The notes: generated by a model from the sequence alone, not told the origin. A stretch of 64,000 nt of DNA from Ciona savignyi (GCA_000149265.1 CH002629.1:347960-411959), one strand, 5' to 3'. Positions 11,445-24,404 are shown, counted from the first letter of the stretch. Made by a program: numbers and translations.

Positions 11445-12639
11445 GATAATTTAAACCGACTTTCCTACCAACTTCGTTGTTATAACTATTAGTGTACAAA
11501 ACTGGTTAAAATTCGTCTAAACTTTAAAACTTTGTTGTATAAATCAAAGGTTAATAATTGCAGCAGATATTTCTTATTGGCCTGCATAACTGAATGCAAT
11601 GAATGCAACGCAGACATGAAGCATCAGTTATCACAGCGATTAACCGTCCATTAAATTCTCGTTAATACATGGACGTTCATACCGGGAAGCTACGTATTTT
11701 CGTCCTTTTTTTAAATGGCCGTTTCAGAAGAGGAAGACGCGTCTTATAGCAATAGAGGTGCCAAAACAAAGTATTAAGTATTGGAATGGAATGGGCAGCA
11801 CAAAACAAGGCATATCACAATTCTTAGTACCACATGACGTGGTACATACCTAAATAGGTTATATTGCGTGATAAATGCTGTACACCACAGGAGGTAACTT
11901 ACACCGATGTGCAAAACATATATTTAAACGTTACGCGTTTCAATACTCTTGTTACCATTATGAAAACCAATTAAATAGTTACTATATACGCGTATAAGAC
12001 TTGTCATTTTGTTACAAGTTTAATGTTTTATGGTGGTTAGCTTTTAAAACCTGCGAAAAAAGTTAAGTCTTAATCGATTCGATATAAACGTGTTGTATAG
12101 CAAATACGAATTAGGGAAGATTAATGAGAAAACTGGACTCTATTAAAAGGACGTGAGTAAAGTAAAATAATCCATCTTAATTATGAGGCTGTTGGCTCAA
12201 AATGATTCTTTTCCGTTTAAACACAACAACAGCGTTTAGTCAGTTTCTAAAATAAGTGGTCCATGAAGGAAATGCTGTTATGACTAAATTAGATTTATGT
12301 TTACATATTTATCATTTAGTATATACTGTTATGGGTTATCTGAATTTCGTCAGCAAAATAAATAACTGAGATTATGACGAATAGCAAATCAGTCTAGCGA
12401 GATAAGTGCGCATAGGGTGAATATCCTTTTTCTTCCGCAACTACTAAATACGGGTAATACTCTAGGGTGGAAGCATAACATTATCCAAATAAAAATCGGT
12501 ATTTTTAACCAATCGTCCATACATGCTGTATATAAATCGCTTGCGCTAACCATTCGGCCGCACATGCTGTATATGAACCGTCCCGCTAAAAACACCACGC
12601 TAGCACGCGGCGCCACCACGCGGATTGCAGCATAGGTTA

Positions 12640-12760
12640 AATAGAAAATGTTTTAACGACTGACGTTTTGCTGTTTTTTCCCGTTTTCTAATTATCATCA
12701 AAAGTCCTGCTTCGTGTTTTCATTGTGAAAACATAAAATAAACCAAACTAAAATACCACC
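12640..12760 (-). repeat. R3 repeat fragment
   Basis: Minus-strand 5' half: TTTTCCCGTTTTCTAATTAT and GTTTTCATTGTGAAAACATA, then AATAAACCAAACTAAA. Confidence 0.5.
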
Positions 12761-13014
12761 GGAAAATTGAATTTAATCAAACTGAATTAATTAATTATTG
12801 CAGCAAATGTTTAAAGCGAATCTTATTCTTATTTAGTTGCTATTATTACATGGCATTTTTCTTACAGGAAAATGCATAGCGGGGCAGAGTGGTTTTGGTT
12901 AGGTCATTCAGCAAGAATGTTTGTTACTGATTTTCATATCATTAAAGGAAGCCAAAACACGGAAAATTAAGGTTTGCATGCAGCTCCAAACACCCGATAA
13001 ACACTAGACTTTAG

Positions 13015-13110
13015 TGGCAAGACCGATTCATACACATATTTCTACATAAAAACGGTCTTAATAATGATAAGCCTCGTCCATCATGAGTTGTAAACTAGTA
13101 AAAAAACATA
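13015..13110 (+). repeat. SINE-1 copy, 5' truncated
   Basis: Starts within the head (AGACCGATTCATACACAT) and continues through ACGGTCTTAATAATGA to an A-rich tail. Confidence 0.6.
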
Positions 13111-13159
13111 AAAATATGAATTTTCTTCAGTGTAGTTATGGACTTAGTATTAAGTTTAT

Positions 13160-13345
13160 TCTTCTTTTTTTTATAGTTTAGTTTAGTTTATTCATTTTTT
13201 GCCCCAGTTTTTAAAAATGGCAAACGAATATAATCACGATACAGGAACGGGAAAAGACGGCAAAACGAACAGTCGTTAGAACACGTCAGTAAAAAAGGAT
13301 ATAAATTAATGAATATAGCGGACGCGGCCGCCAAACCTAGGTAAA
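13160..13345 (+). repeat. R3 repeat copy
   Basis: Dispersed about 175-bp element: AGTTTAGTTTATTCATTTTT start, GGGAAAAGACGGCAAAACGA middle, ACACGTCAGTAAAAAAGGAT and GCGGACGCGGCCGCCAAACC end. It is non-coding. The class is unknown to me. Confidence 0.65.
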
Positions 13346-13969
13346 TGAACAATATTTAGCAATCGAAATTTAATTAAGACTAAACGATTTAGGAAGACAG
13401 GTTGTTGGTTCGGTATCCACCCTCGTTGTATTTGTCCTTGCAAAAGACACAGTCTTGATTCGATGGATTTAATGAGAATCCGAACGTCGAAATTATATTA
13501 ATTATATTGAAAAACACTGGGATAATTCCTGTATTCGATTGCGAGCACAAGGAAAGCCGACTACTATCCGTTTTATAATGTTAATGACTGGCTGTCCTAT
13601 ATTTTTGGATAAAAACGGGAAACCTATACTGTCTTAAATCTGAAATTATACAATTTTCTCTTTTTTTAAATGATCCAAAATTTTTGTTCACTTTTACGTA
13701 CACACGAGTTCACAAATGCATTTAAACGCGCATAAACGTAACGAATCACTTTCTGGTTAATTCCAAATTAAAGAAGCAACTTTTGTGATGCTGGTATATT
13801 TACTTCTCTCCTTATTTAGCAAAGACAATCACAGATTCCATCTGGAACAATTTACACAAACAAGATGTTTTGATACACAAGTAATTATTCAAATTCAACC
13901 CGGAAAGGCATGAAGTGATTACAACACAAAACAACCTGTCACGTGGTTTATGTTGATGTTTAAACAACT

Positions 13970-14150
13970 CTTGTTGGGTTTTTAGTTTTTATTATATTTT
14001 AACCTAGTAATAAATAATGGCAAATTAGAAACAGTTAAAAAAGACAAAACGAACAATCATCAAAACACCGAATTTGAGAGAAAAATTGATTTAACTAAAT
14101 TAATATTACGGACGCGGCCGCCAAACTTAGGCGAAAACGATACTGTTGAA
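13970..14150 (+). repeat. R3 repeat copy
   Basis: Diverged in the middle but keeps AAAGACAAAACGAACAATCA and GGACGCGGCCGCCAAACTTA. Confidence 0.6.
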
Positions 14151-15854
14151 ACAAAAATTAACTAAACGATATAAAGCCCTAAAAAAGTGTGCGGTAAAGC
14201 ACGACCAGTACTCAGGAAACTCTATACACATTTCTAACCGGTAAGTGTTGTCGTTTGCGGAATTTGATATCAAATTTCAAAGAAGCCTTTGGCTTATTAA
14301 AATTGTTTCAAATACCCCAAACTCCGACGATATTTTTGTATCGGTGCCTTGACTTTTTCGCCACGACATTGGGGCCCACTTTTTCTGTAAAAATATTACT
14401 TGTGAGGTGCAAAAACCGTCGGCAGTTTTTATCAACTTACCTTACCATCGCTAAAAAGTCAAATATAAAATGCAACGTATTGATTTAATATAAACTGAGA
14501 ATTTTAATATTTTTACTGTAATAATCAGCAAAAGACGTGTTTTGTTAATTAAAAGCTTTAACATACACATACTAGGCTGCATCGTAAAGTATCGTGTTAA
14601 ATATTACAACCCGTTGACATAAGTCGACTTCAGAACTCGGTTAAAGTGGGATATACCATGGTTCGTACAGTAGCTGCTGGAACACACGTCCTTGCTTTGG
14701 TCAATGTAAAAGCCACTTCAAACCCCGAATTTGGCAGCTGACCAAGTTGAGAGCGATGTTGTAGGGAAAGTTGGAATGAAACTAAGAAGGTTCTGTAAGG
14801 AAGCTGAAGGGCCATCCAAGTGTGCCTTTCCATGGCCGCAGCGAAAGTCATAATTACGAAGCAAGTGGCCCAATACTAAGTAAGTTATTTATAGAATTCC
14901 AATGATTTGAAACTTAGTTTGCAAGGAGGTGGCATCGGGTTTCCAATCACGAAACAAGCTTTGATTAATTGTGTAAACTTTTAGGAAGGATGTATGTTAA
15001 AACTAGCGCAAGAGCAGTGGAATTTACGGTACTTACAATTACATGGCTGCATATATATTAAGTTAGTATGACTTTTCATTTGGTTTGTCGTTGTATAAGT
15101 TGTCGGGTGGTAAACCAAGAAATAGTAATAAACCAAGAAATAGTAAAAACTAAACAAACGCAAAAGGCATGTTTTATATAGCAGACTATACATGCCATAA
15201 ATCATTTCGCTGAATGTACAGTGTTCATATTTGCCTTTGATATTAAATTTAATACAAACGTCGGTTCTAGCGCAAATGGAATTAAATGTCACGCCCGTTT
15301 AAATTTATTAGTTTGCGCTACACTCTCGGAAAGCATGTTATTTATCAAATGAACTGTCAACTGAAGGAATCTCTCGACTTTAACCAAAAATCTTCTAGCT
15401 TTGTGTAAGGTAGTACTTTAAAGCTGTGGAAATATAAATAAATATTGGTTGGGCTAGGTGAGAACAAAGCTTTGTACTACAGCATATATGTATACCTGGA
15501 AGCACTTAATACTTTCTTATCTAACACAAGTACCATTTAATCAAATACTTGAAATTAACAGGACCCCGTTCATTTTGATTAAAAACAATGAACCCAGTAG
15601 AATTAAATAGATTTACATTTGCAGACGTTTTAGATACATAAGTGTTGGCCATTTCGGTCCATTTTAAAAATATTTCATGTACTTCTTTTAAACTGTTATG
15701 TTATTTAGGATTTATCATGATCTGTTCGCCATTTAGTGTTTACATGATCTGTATTGCTCAATTTTGTAAATGAGATTTATATTTGGGGGTATACAACTAT
15801 ATTGCTTCTGTTTGTGTTATTGTGGCACTTTAAATGCTCCTCGACAGCAATATA

Positions 15855-15906
15855 GGTTGAAAACACGAATCAAATAGCAATATAGGTTGAAAACACGAAT
15901 CAAATA
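15855..15906. repeat. Tandem duplication of about 30 bp
   Basis: GCAATATAGGTTGAAAACAC plus GAATCAAATA is present twice in a row. Confidence 0.75.
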
Positions 15907-17484
15907 TCGCTGCCTATTCCCGACTATGTGACATAACGCTAAGCACACATACCCCCGACTAGTCGTGTGTACTTTTCTGGGTGGAAAGTGCGACAGACCA
16001 AAGGAATAATGTCTTTGTTCAGCACGCGTGTCTTTCCTAAGCTGTCAGCTCTAAAGTAGGATTCAACGAAAAGTTTCTAAGAAGACAATTCGAACTGTGT
16101 ACTGTGCACAGAATACGTAGAAATGCTTAGAGTTAAGTTTGTTCCCCGTGTTATTTTTCATTTTGTATTATAAGATGTATCTGTTTAGTGGGTAAAAACA
16201 AAACTTGAACATCGGGCTTCAAAAATCGTGATATTTTAAAATCTGTAGGACTAAATGCGATTTAATCGCCGTTTACGCTTGGGTAGAGTGAAACGCCGTT
16301 GTAAAAACTACGTCACAGTGCGCATTGTGGAGATTTTGATTCATAATACTATCTGTGACGATTCGGTTATTGTTGCTATAATCTTAGTAGTGGAGTTTGT
16401 GGGACTGACTGTAATAACTGGTGGATTAAAGCACAGATTGATGACAGAAGTTGTTATCGTAACGTTTCAATTGTGAGGCGCGTTTCCTGGAGCAGAGCGA
16501 CATATCGGCAAAAGCTTTGTTTACTGTAAAACCATCTGACCATGCTTGGCGAGTGATAGGCAGTGTTGAACAGGACAGCAGCCTTATCCAGTTTAGTTAT
16601 GCGATAACTCAGAACCACTTCTGTGTGTATGAACGTATGGGCTTTAGAATAGTCGGTGTATTTTGTTTTACGTTTTACCGTTTATAATCCGGGAAACAGA
16701 TTTGGTGAGATTTCACCAGCCAGTCGGTTTATAAGTTGCAGCGTGGGAATGGACGACTTCAACTATTCAATTGTACTTATAATGGAGTAATCGCTTCATT
16801 GAAATTTAGCAATAACAAGTTTAATATTCATTGATTTGCTATGGTGAAGAGGCAACTTTAGCGAATATTAATTCTCGCTCCACTATTAAGCGCCGACTAG
16901 TCTAAATTTGAGGAGAAAAGACAACACATTACAACACAGAGTAGTTTATTTTGACAGTAAAAGGTCTAAACAAGTATTTGGTTCGTAAGTGATCGGTCAG
17001 TCGGTACAGGAATGGACCACTTACTTCAAAGTAGATGTTTTCGTACTCGCTTCAAAGCAGTTTACGTAACCCCCCGTTGGAACATAAATCTAACTTAGAG
17101 TCAAACTACTGTGTGGTAGCACAGGTCGAATAGCTTAGGCGTGTTAAGATGTGGACAAATATTGTAAAGCAGCTGATTTTTAAATATACCACTGTGTTAA
17201 AATACAATCACGAGTTCATTTTAACTTTGAGAAACGTTAAAGTGATAACGGAAACCGGCTACTTCTGGGAAACAATTAATTTGAATATAGACGAATAAGG
17301 ATAATGTAGTAAGTTTAATTTATCTTTTCTTAGTTAGACCATCGAAAAAATTATATTGAATATATAATTCCATTGAAACGAAAGTGAAAAGGGGAAAAGG
17401 AGAGGGCGTTGAATTTGCTTGGTTTAAATATAAGTCCACATACCCTTATTTAAAAACACTACAAGAGCGGTTGTCATAGTCTTA

Positions 17485-17598
17485 GGTTTCTTTTTTTAGC
17501 AGACCAAGTCTTGAACCCATGACGGGTTCGTCGACAAGGCGGTTTTATATTGATATCGTGATATGTAAAAATCGCTTTAACCACTCGGCCACACGATA
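17485..17598 (-). repeat. SINE-1 copy
   Basis: Minus-strand copy ending in CCACTCGGCCACACGA (complement of the A box), with GAACCCATGACGGGTTCG marking the B-box region. Confidence 0.7.
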
Positions 17599-19410
17599 TG
17601 TAGATTAGGTGGAGTTTATCTAAGTTTTATACGTTTTATGCATTTTACGACCTCAACAATGGTTTAGTATTTACAAGTGTTTAACATTTAGGTTAATTTT
17701 ATCATTATCAGATTTATTCAATTTCTTTGTCGAAATGGCTAACATGCTCGTTAAACGTATTTGTTTGGTTGGTACAATGATCATGAATATTAGATTTTTC
17801 AACAATGTGCTGTAAGGCATGTAATACTGTGTACATAAGTTAAGATTTTGGAGAATAAAGGCGTATCGATTAATGGGTGAACTTTCGTTTTGCAAAAGGT
17901 TTCTTAGTTACAGCAATTTACCGAAATGTGTTTCAGCAGTTCCATTTAGGTTTATGCTTTAAAATAAATGTAACAAAAAGATTTTACGAGTTTTTCTGAT
18001 GCACAAATCACGCGAACAGTAAAAAGTGGAACTGTTTTCCCATTTTTTAGGTTATCTTACGTGTTTTCATTATGAAAACGAAAATCAACTCGAAATTGTG
18101 AATACTAAGCGTCCTGCACAGCGGCTGTGCCGACACTACCGGGTTAGGAGGCGATGTGTCGAATTTCCAGTTAATCACGGAACGAGTTCTCTCAGTTTCG
18201 CGCCAAATTACCGATGTCAACTCAAGTAATGATGAAATGACTGTGTGGAAGGAAGACGGTTATTTTAATAGACGGGATGCCACTGTGTATTCATTACTTG
18301 TGGATTGTATTCGAAATTTGTCAAGGCGCATAATTGCTACACTTTTTATATTGACCATAAATTGGAGAATGATAAATGGTGTACATAATGAGTTTATTAC
18401 GTTGGCTGTACAAAATTGTTTAGACACTTTTCTTATTGGTGCTGGAGTAAGCTTATAGCCACCAGAAGCAAGTAAAAGCGCCTATAGTATTTATTAAACC
18501 CTCACTTAGCTCCGGCGTTATACAATGTCGTTGGGACAGTTGTAAGAAAGACACACATCGGAAAGTATGAATATAGTACGACTGGTCTATCCTACAAGCG
18601 TGGATCAAGGCAAAGGTTGACGACACGGTTTTAAGCGAGGTGACTAAAGCTCAGACCAAACATTTTAAATTGTAGCATTATCACGCACTAGTATCTAGTT
18701 GTGAATATCAACTTTGTTATGACCCGATTCGGTGTATTCACTATCATGTACGAGCCGCCTTCAGTTACAAACAATATTGAAAAGAAATTTAACAACGTCC
18801 GTGTCTGACCCATACAGCACACGACACCAAATGTTCACAAAGACTTAATCATCGCCAATTAGTAACACGTTTTCATAGAACCGGAACAAAAACAACAGGA
18901 CTTATGTACTCTCCTATACTTAAAGATATGGACAACCAAGTATGCTAGTAAACTAATTCTTTCTGGCGGCTAAATTTATTTTATATTTCGTTACTTTAGT
19001 AATTGTTGGTTATTTTTTACAACAGTTATGTTAAAGTGAGCACATATTAACAATATTAATTTAATAGAATACACGTTTCTTTAAACTTGGCAGCTATACC
19101 AGTGTAACGCGTGTATGTACTAGAACAGGATGTGATCCATTAATACCCCAAGTCGGTGTTCGCTAAGTTCAATATGCCCAAGGACAATCGACTAGCAAGC
19201 GATCAGTTTCGAGTCTATAACTTTTTGGCTGATATGTGACGCACTAACCTATCAAACGTTACTCCATTGATTTCACTGGAACTAGGCAACATTCATCATT
19301 TACACGACCGCACATGATAGTGTTCAAGCCGGAAATTAAACAGTAAATATCTGTTGTTAATATTCGAACCAGCGCGACGAGACAAGTTTACTTTTTATTA
19401 TTTTTGTTAC

Positions 19411-19497
19411 TTGAGTTTCGAAACCATTATGGGATCGTCATTAAGGCCATTTTTTTATTTAAAAGTCGCGTTAACCATTTGGAAACATAACCGTTCC
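19411..19497 (-). repeat. SINE-1 copy
   Basis: Minus-strand copy (GTTTCGAAACCATTATGGGA and CGCGTTAACCATTTGG). It lies just before the gene C leader acceptor. Confidence 0.65.
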
Positions 19498-19509
19498 GTT
19501 CTGCATTGC

Positions 19510-19511
19510 AG
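19510..19511 (+). promoter_or_regulatory. Putative 3' splice acceptor in the 5' leader of gene C
   Basis: A pyrimidine-rich stretch ending TTCTGCATTGCAG lies 16 nt before the gene C start codon. It could be the acceptor of a 5'UTR intron or, as is common in ascidians, of spliced-leader trans-splicing. The sequence shows the site; the use is inference. Confidence 0.35.
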
Positions 19512-19527
19512 ATTATATTAGAGCAAA

Positions 19528-22500
19528 ATGAAAGATACGAGTTGTATTTCAATTGATAATCTCCCATTGAATAATACAACCTTCCTGAGACCAAGTCGGG
19601 GTTACCCTCGTGTACGTGCGAAGAGTGTACCAGACCCAGTGACAACTTCGAATTATCAGATTCACAACAAAACAACACACAAGCACAGATGGCCTGTCGC
19701 CTCCTATTATTACACATCAAGCTTTCCTTCCCTATATAACTCACTGTACACAAATGGTACAGACAGGGATGAACCATCCACCACGAAAGGGTAAATACTT
19801 ATATTTTTCAACAAACTAACCATGTGATATTTTTTTACTTATCACATCATTTTTGTAATTGAATTTCTCCAGCCAAGGTCCTAACGAAGGTCTAAATAGT
19901 GTTATATTGGTGCTAAAATCGATTTTCTAGCATTTTTATTGTCTAGTGTACTTGGGTTATAAAATTCCTGGTCTATATTTAACCAACAATGGTATAGCAG
20001 TGTGCAAGATAGGCTGTTTAAATTTTTATACGAGGTGGCTAAATGCAAAAGGCATTAGGTACACTTAAAGTTACCGGAGCTATTGTAGTAAGAAAGAGAA
20101 ATTACAATAAATATGGTGGAGATATTCCTACAGTTTCTGTACAATCTATAAAACAACTGGGTCCGGGCCACATTAGCGACGTTATGTTGCCCAAATATAC
20201 AATGTGCAAGCTGTTGACTGGTTTCGATTCTAGTTTCGAATCTTTGGTGGACTGGCTGGAGCGGTACCAGCAGAATCAAGTAGTAATCGGCAAGAGAGGG
20301 GACGTGATGTGTCTATCATTTGTATGGGAGTCTACCACCTAACTTCGTAGAGCAACGGCTCCAAAGTGTGGTCCATGGTTACGGACCCAGACAATGGCTG
20401 CGAATGGTCAACAAATTTCCTCAGAAAACTTTGAAAGTTGTGATCGTATCGACTAAATATCGACCTTTGTATAATACCATTACCACTTTGAACTGGACAG
20501 ACATATCACCAGTCCTAGACTAATATATTTGTTTCTTCTTTGGTTCTTGGTATACCAGCAAGGATTGTGTAAAGGAAGTAACGATCATTGACTTCGCGCC
20601 ATTTTCATATCCTAATTGTAATTCATAACAATGCCGTTTGTTCTTAGACAATTGTCTTTAATAACGTTAAAGTATTACTGTTTAGCTAATTTAAACCAAA
20701 TTTAACTTCGTTTTATGTAAAGTATTTTACTTCTTTGGGCCTAGCTTTGAACTAATGACTACTGCATATCTTCCTATAATAAATTTATCTATGGTTAGCA
20801 GGGTTTTAGGATATATCAGATTAAAACAATAGTACCAATATAAACAAACACATATGACATCAAAATAATTCAATACCGACTCTAATATAGCATTTTGTCA
20901 TAAAACTAACTTTGTAAGGAAACTTTTCAATCCTATTAAACACGCGATAAATTTGGTAGTTTTTTGCGGTTATATAGATCAGGATATTTGCTATGAAGCG
21001 ATTATTGTTACAAGTTCATTCTATTTACAGTGTGTCTTACCCAAAAAGTCGAAAAAGTTGCACTCCGGCTTCCACCCGAGGTTCACCGGTAGCTCCCGTT
21101 TCTACCCGAGGTGTGCCGGCAGCTACTTTAATCGGGGATTACAAAGAGAGATTTCCATGGCGGTAAGATTAACATTGATGTACGGTCGTGTGGCCAAATG
21201 GTTAACGCGACCGATACATATTCAGACTTACATATAAAACGGTCTTAGCAACAATCCCAGTCCGGCTTTGAAACTTAGTTCATTAATGTTCGGTCATGTG
21301 GCCGAATGGTTAACACCGCCGTACACATATTCTAAAGAAAAACGGTCGTAGTGACAAGCCCACCATGGGTTCTTAGATACTTAGCCAGATAAAAAAGAAT
21401 AACGTTGAAAATGGATAACAATAATAGAAGGGGAAGATTGAAATTAACCACTAAAAACATTAAATTTTTACCAATGTTGAACTAAAGATAACCTGACGTA
21501 TACAAATATATTCCACCGATACAGCGGATTCGATACAAATATCGTCAGCCGAAGGGTTGCAGATTAGAAACTGATCGCTAACTAGTCGCTTGTGTCCTTG
21601 AATACGGCACTTAACGGACATTGCCTGAACCGAGCGGATTAATAGGTTCTACTACATTGAAGGAACATGTGAATCATATACAACACACTGCCATAGCTCT
21701 GGTAACACGACAGTGGGCGCGAGGTTATCTGACAATTGGCCGTATGTCAACTTGTATCCTATCCAATTCATAAAAATAATATTACGCAATAGAAATCTAC
21801 ATTGTATTGTGACGTTCATAATGTACCATGTTTGCGAATACAAGTCACAAGATGAAGACTCATGTTCCAGGAAACTTCAGTTTCGTTGTGGAAGGGAAAG
21901 AAACATAATATTTCCTGTTTCATGTTTGTCACGCCGCGGTTCATGTGTGTAACGGCTGTTATAATACTTCTGCTCGCCGCATGAATGAATGAAACGGTGA
22001 GCGCGAGGTAATCTGACGATTGCCCAAGTGGTAACCCCCTCGCGTTTCTTTCATTCAATAGATTCTACCTGATTGAAGTAACGTGTCTATCATATACAAA
22101 ACACTGCAACAGATTCGGTAACCAGCAGTGGGCGCGATGTAATCTGCCGATTACCCGTGTGTTAACCCCCTTGCGCTTTCCATTTACGAGCATAAACGTG
22201 AATATACTATTCTAAATCTTGACTTAAAGGTGTTATAATTACCCAACCTAAAGTAATAATAAAGTATCACGGGTGCAATAATAATAGGGAAATCATGGGG
22301 AAGTTGGCAAAACCGTTTTTTGTAAATCGGTATATGTCGTTTTAACCATTCAGCCACGCCACCCATACTAAATAGAGAAAATATAAAATCAATTAAATTC
22401 ATAAAACCCCAAACGTACCTTAGCGTCGTTAAGTTTAAAACTACGCGAATTGATGTAGTCACCAGAGGTTTTTAAGAAAGGCGAAAATATGAAACCACCG

Positions 22501-24354
22501 AAATTTAACTATCCCCAACCCACAGGCGTTGAGTTTAAAATTGCGCAAATTCGTAATGTTCACGTCATATCCACGGGAAGTCTTTAGCTATCCTCGACAT
22601 TTAATCCGTTGTTCCGTATTTTCGCATACCAGCACGGGCTGTTTAAAAACAAATTCAGTCCGTCTCATTTAGTTCCTTACTTTCCAGCCAATGTAGCCGG
22701 ACCTCATTTACAAGTGTAAAGGTACTGACACCGAGACAGGAGAAGGATTCGTCCAAAACAAAACAACCAAACGGGAAAGAGCTGGAAAGCCAACAAATCA
22801 CAGCCAGGTAATTATTAATTAGCCTATTTCCTTTAATATTTTAATGAAGGGGCAAACATTTAACTATGTTTTCTGCCATTAAAATACGTAACAGGATGTT
22901 CTAAAAAAGGGAAACAGGAAAATACGTAATACCGTCTTAATTCATTTTTGTTTTCAAATTTTTGTTTTTCGCCTATGTTTGATTTATTTATATCCTTTTT
23001 TATTTTTGAATGACTCGTTTTACGACTGTTTGCCGCTTTATCCTGTTCCTGTGTCGTTATTGCTTTGCCATAGTGTTATTATAGCTCGCTATATTTTAGG
23101 CATGTGTTTCTTTAATTATTGTTTTTAGGAAGCCAAACTCAAATAATCTAAACTGTTTTGCCCTTATCTCATGTTTTACCTCACTAAGTTTTGAACCCAC
23201 AACGGGACTGTTATTGAGTCCGCTTTTTATATTAACCATTCTGCCACATATCTATTTGGTGTTTATGCAGATTTATTGTGCAAAGGTTCGAACCTATGAT
23301 GGCCTCGTAACCAATATCATTTTTGTATAGTTGGTATATGTATAGGTTTGATTTAACCATTCTGCCACACAACCATTTTTATCAGACTTAGTTTCGTTCC
23401 CATGATGGTGGGTTCGTTTCTTAGAAGTTTTTTTGGAAGTACTTCGTTATATGTATTAGTCACGTTAACCAATCAGCCACACAACTGTTTTCATGCAGAT
23501 CTGCTGGTGATATCGAAACTACATCTCGGCTGCCATCTAGCGGGACGACGCAACGCACACGGACGAGAAGTAATCGATCGGGAAGTTGCGACTTGAACCA
23601 AACCAACCAGCAATTCGACGAAACGATTTCATCGATCGGGTCTCACTCCCCAGTCGCCATACCCCTCTGGTCGCAGCGACGCCGAACATTAAGCTCCGGA
23701 TCGCGTAACTACGTCACTAGAAGTATGACATCATTACAACCGAAGAAATCCCCCAATGCGAGAATCCTAGTGAACACAAAACACGAAGCCCAGACTCTCC
23801 CGCCAAAATCGCCGCTCAAACCAGCCAATTACAGATTATCCTTTGCGCAGTCGTACGCTGCGCAACTGACCGATATTAACCAACATAAACACAATAGCGA
23901 GACACGTAAAGCAGCTCGTACAACGCCCAACAAACCCATCCTAAAATGCGAGAGTTTCGTGAAGCAGAAGTCTGCAACAAAGGACCAACAAACCGAAACG
24001 AATTTGAACGATGATTCGCGCGAACCCAACTCGCAAGAAACCAACTCAAATATAACGAACCGCGAACAGTCAGTCACAGCCTCACCTACGACCCCTAGCG
24101 TCACGAGGTTAAACGCGAAATCACCTGACGCACAAACTAAACCTCACAAACCGGTGAGAACAGAAAAAGGACTCGCGTACTCGGCCGCACATTTCCGAGA
24201 TAGATTCGATCCGACGTCTAAATCATCCCTGCTCTCATCCGATCAGCTGGTCATCAGGGAATCGGTAGAAAAGGTCCAACGATGGATGCGAACACTTCCC
24301 AAACACTTCCATACAATCCACCACGTGCTACCTCCGGTGCAACACGACTACTGA
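19528..24354 (+). CDS. Uncharacterised 456-aa basic Ser/Thr-rich protein (gene C)
   Basis: Four exons: 19528-19790, 21031-21162, 22688-22807 and 23499-24354. They sum to 1371 nt, 456 codons plus stop, and all three introns are phase 2. The start ATG follows an in-frame TAG (19519-19521), so the N-terminus is well defined. I do not recognise the family. The protein is basic and low in hydrophobics, hence probably soluble and largely disordered. Short aromatic motifs spaced alike recur: DYKERFPW (exon 2), NYRLSF and HFRDRFDP (exon 4), a Y/H-x3-F pattern reminiscent of microtubule-binding motifs in MDM1- and SAXO-type proteins (inference, weak). The C-terminal 40 residues (ESVEKVQRWMRTLPKHFHTI) look like a folded amphipathic helix. 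Two AATAAA signals lie at 24378-24383 and 24386-24391, just before a SINE-1 copy. Confidence 0.75.
21182..21281 (+). repeat. SINE-1 copy, first of a tandem pair
   Basis: Head identical to the family consensus through GGTTAACGCGACCGATACAT. It starts 20 nt downstream of the gene C exon 2 donor. Confidence 0.75.
21289..21400 (+). repeat. SINE-1 copy, second of a tandem pair
   Basis: Follows the previous copy head to tail: CGGTCATGTGGCCGAATGG, ACGGTCGTAGTGACAAGCCC, then an A-rich tail. Confidence 0.7.
21542..22210 (+). repeat. SINE-2 copy plus two nested body fragments
   Basis: A near-complete copy at about 21542-21770, then body fragments at about 21985-22055 and 22055-22210 that repeat GGTGAGCGCGAGGTAATCTG or AGTGGGCGCGATGTAATCTG, all in gene C intron 2. 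Confidence 0.6.
22290..22368 (-). repeat. SINE-1 fragment
   Basis: Contains AAAACCGTTTTTTGTAAAT and TTAACCATTCAGCCACGC, complement of the SINE-1 head; the B-box end is missing. Confidence 0.55.
22905..23060 (-). repeat. Diverged R3 repeat copy
   Basis: Minus-strand: CGTTTTACGACTGTTTGCCG matches the antisense AAAACGA..GTCGTT core; the ends have decayed. It lies in gene C intron 3. Confidence 0.35.
23170..23486 (-). repeat. Three SINE-1 copies in tandem
   Basis: Three minus-strand copies, about 23170-23255, 23282-23375 and 23385-23486, each ending in AACCATTCTGCCACA or AACCAATCAGCCACA. The last one stops about 12 nt before the gene C exon 4 acceptor (AG at 23497-23498). Confidence 0.65.
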
Positions 24355-24377
24355 TGCTCGAAATCCGTTTTCGAAAA

Positions 24378-24391
24378 AATAAAAAAATAAA
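24378..24391 (+). terminator. Polyadenylation signals of gene C
   Basis: Two AATAAA hexamers 8 nt apart start 24 nt after the stop codon, immediately before an A/T-rich run and an antisense SINE-1. Confidence 0.55.
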
Positions 24392-24404
24392 ATAATGTTT
24401 TTTT

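Larger units (their letters stand above)
11445..19410. other. Gene-poor interval
   Basis: Apart from the listed repeats I see no gene with splice and phase support. Frames of up to 100 codons (18156-18458 +, 16255-16476 +) have no recognisable domain. The stretch 14630-14870 is locally GC-richer and may be a decayed exon. Confidence 0.45.
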
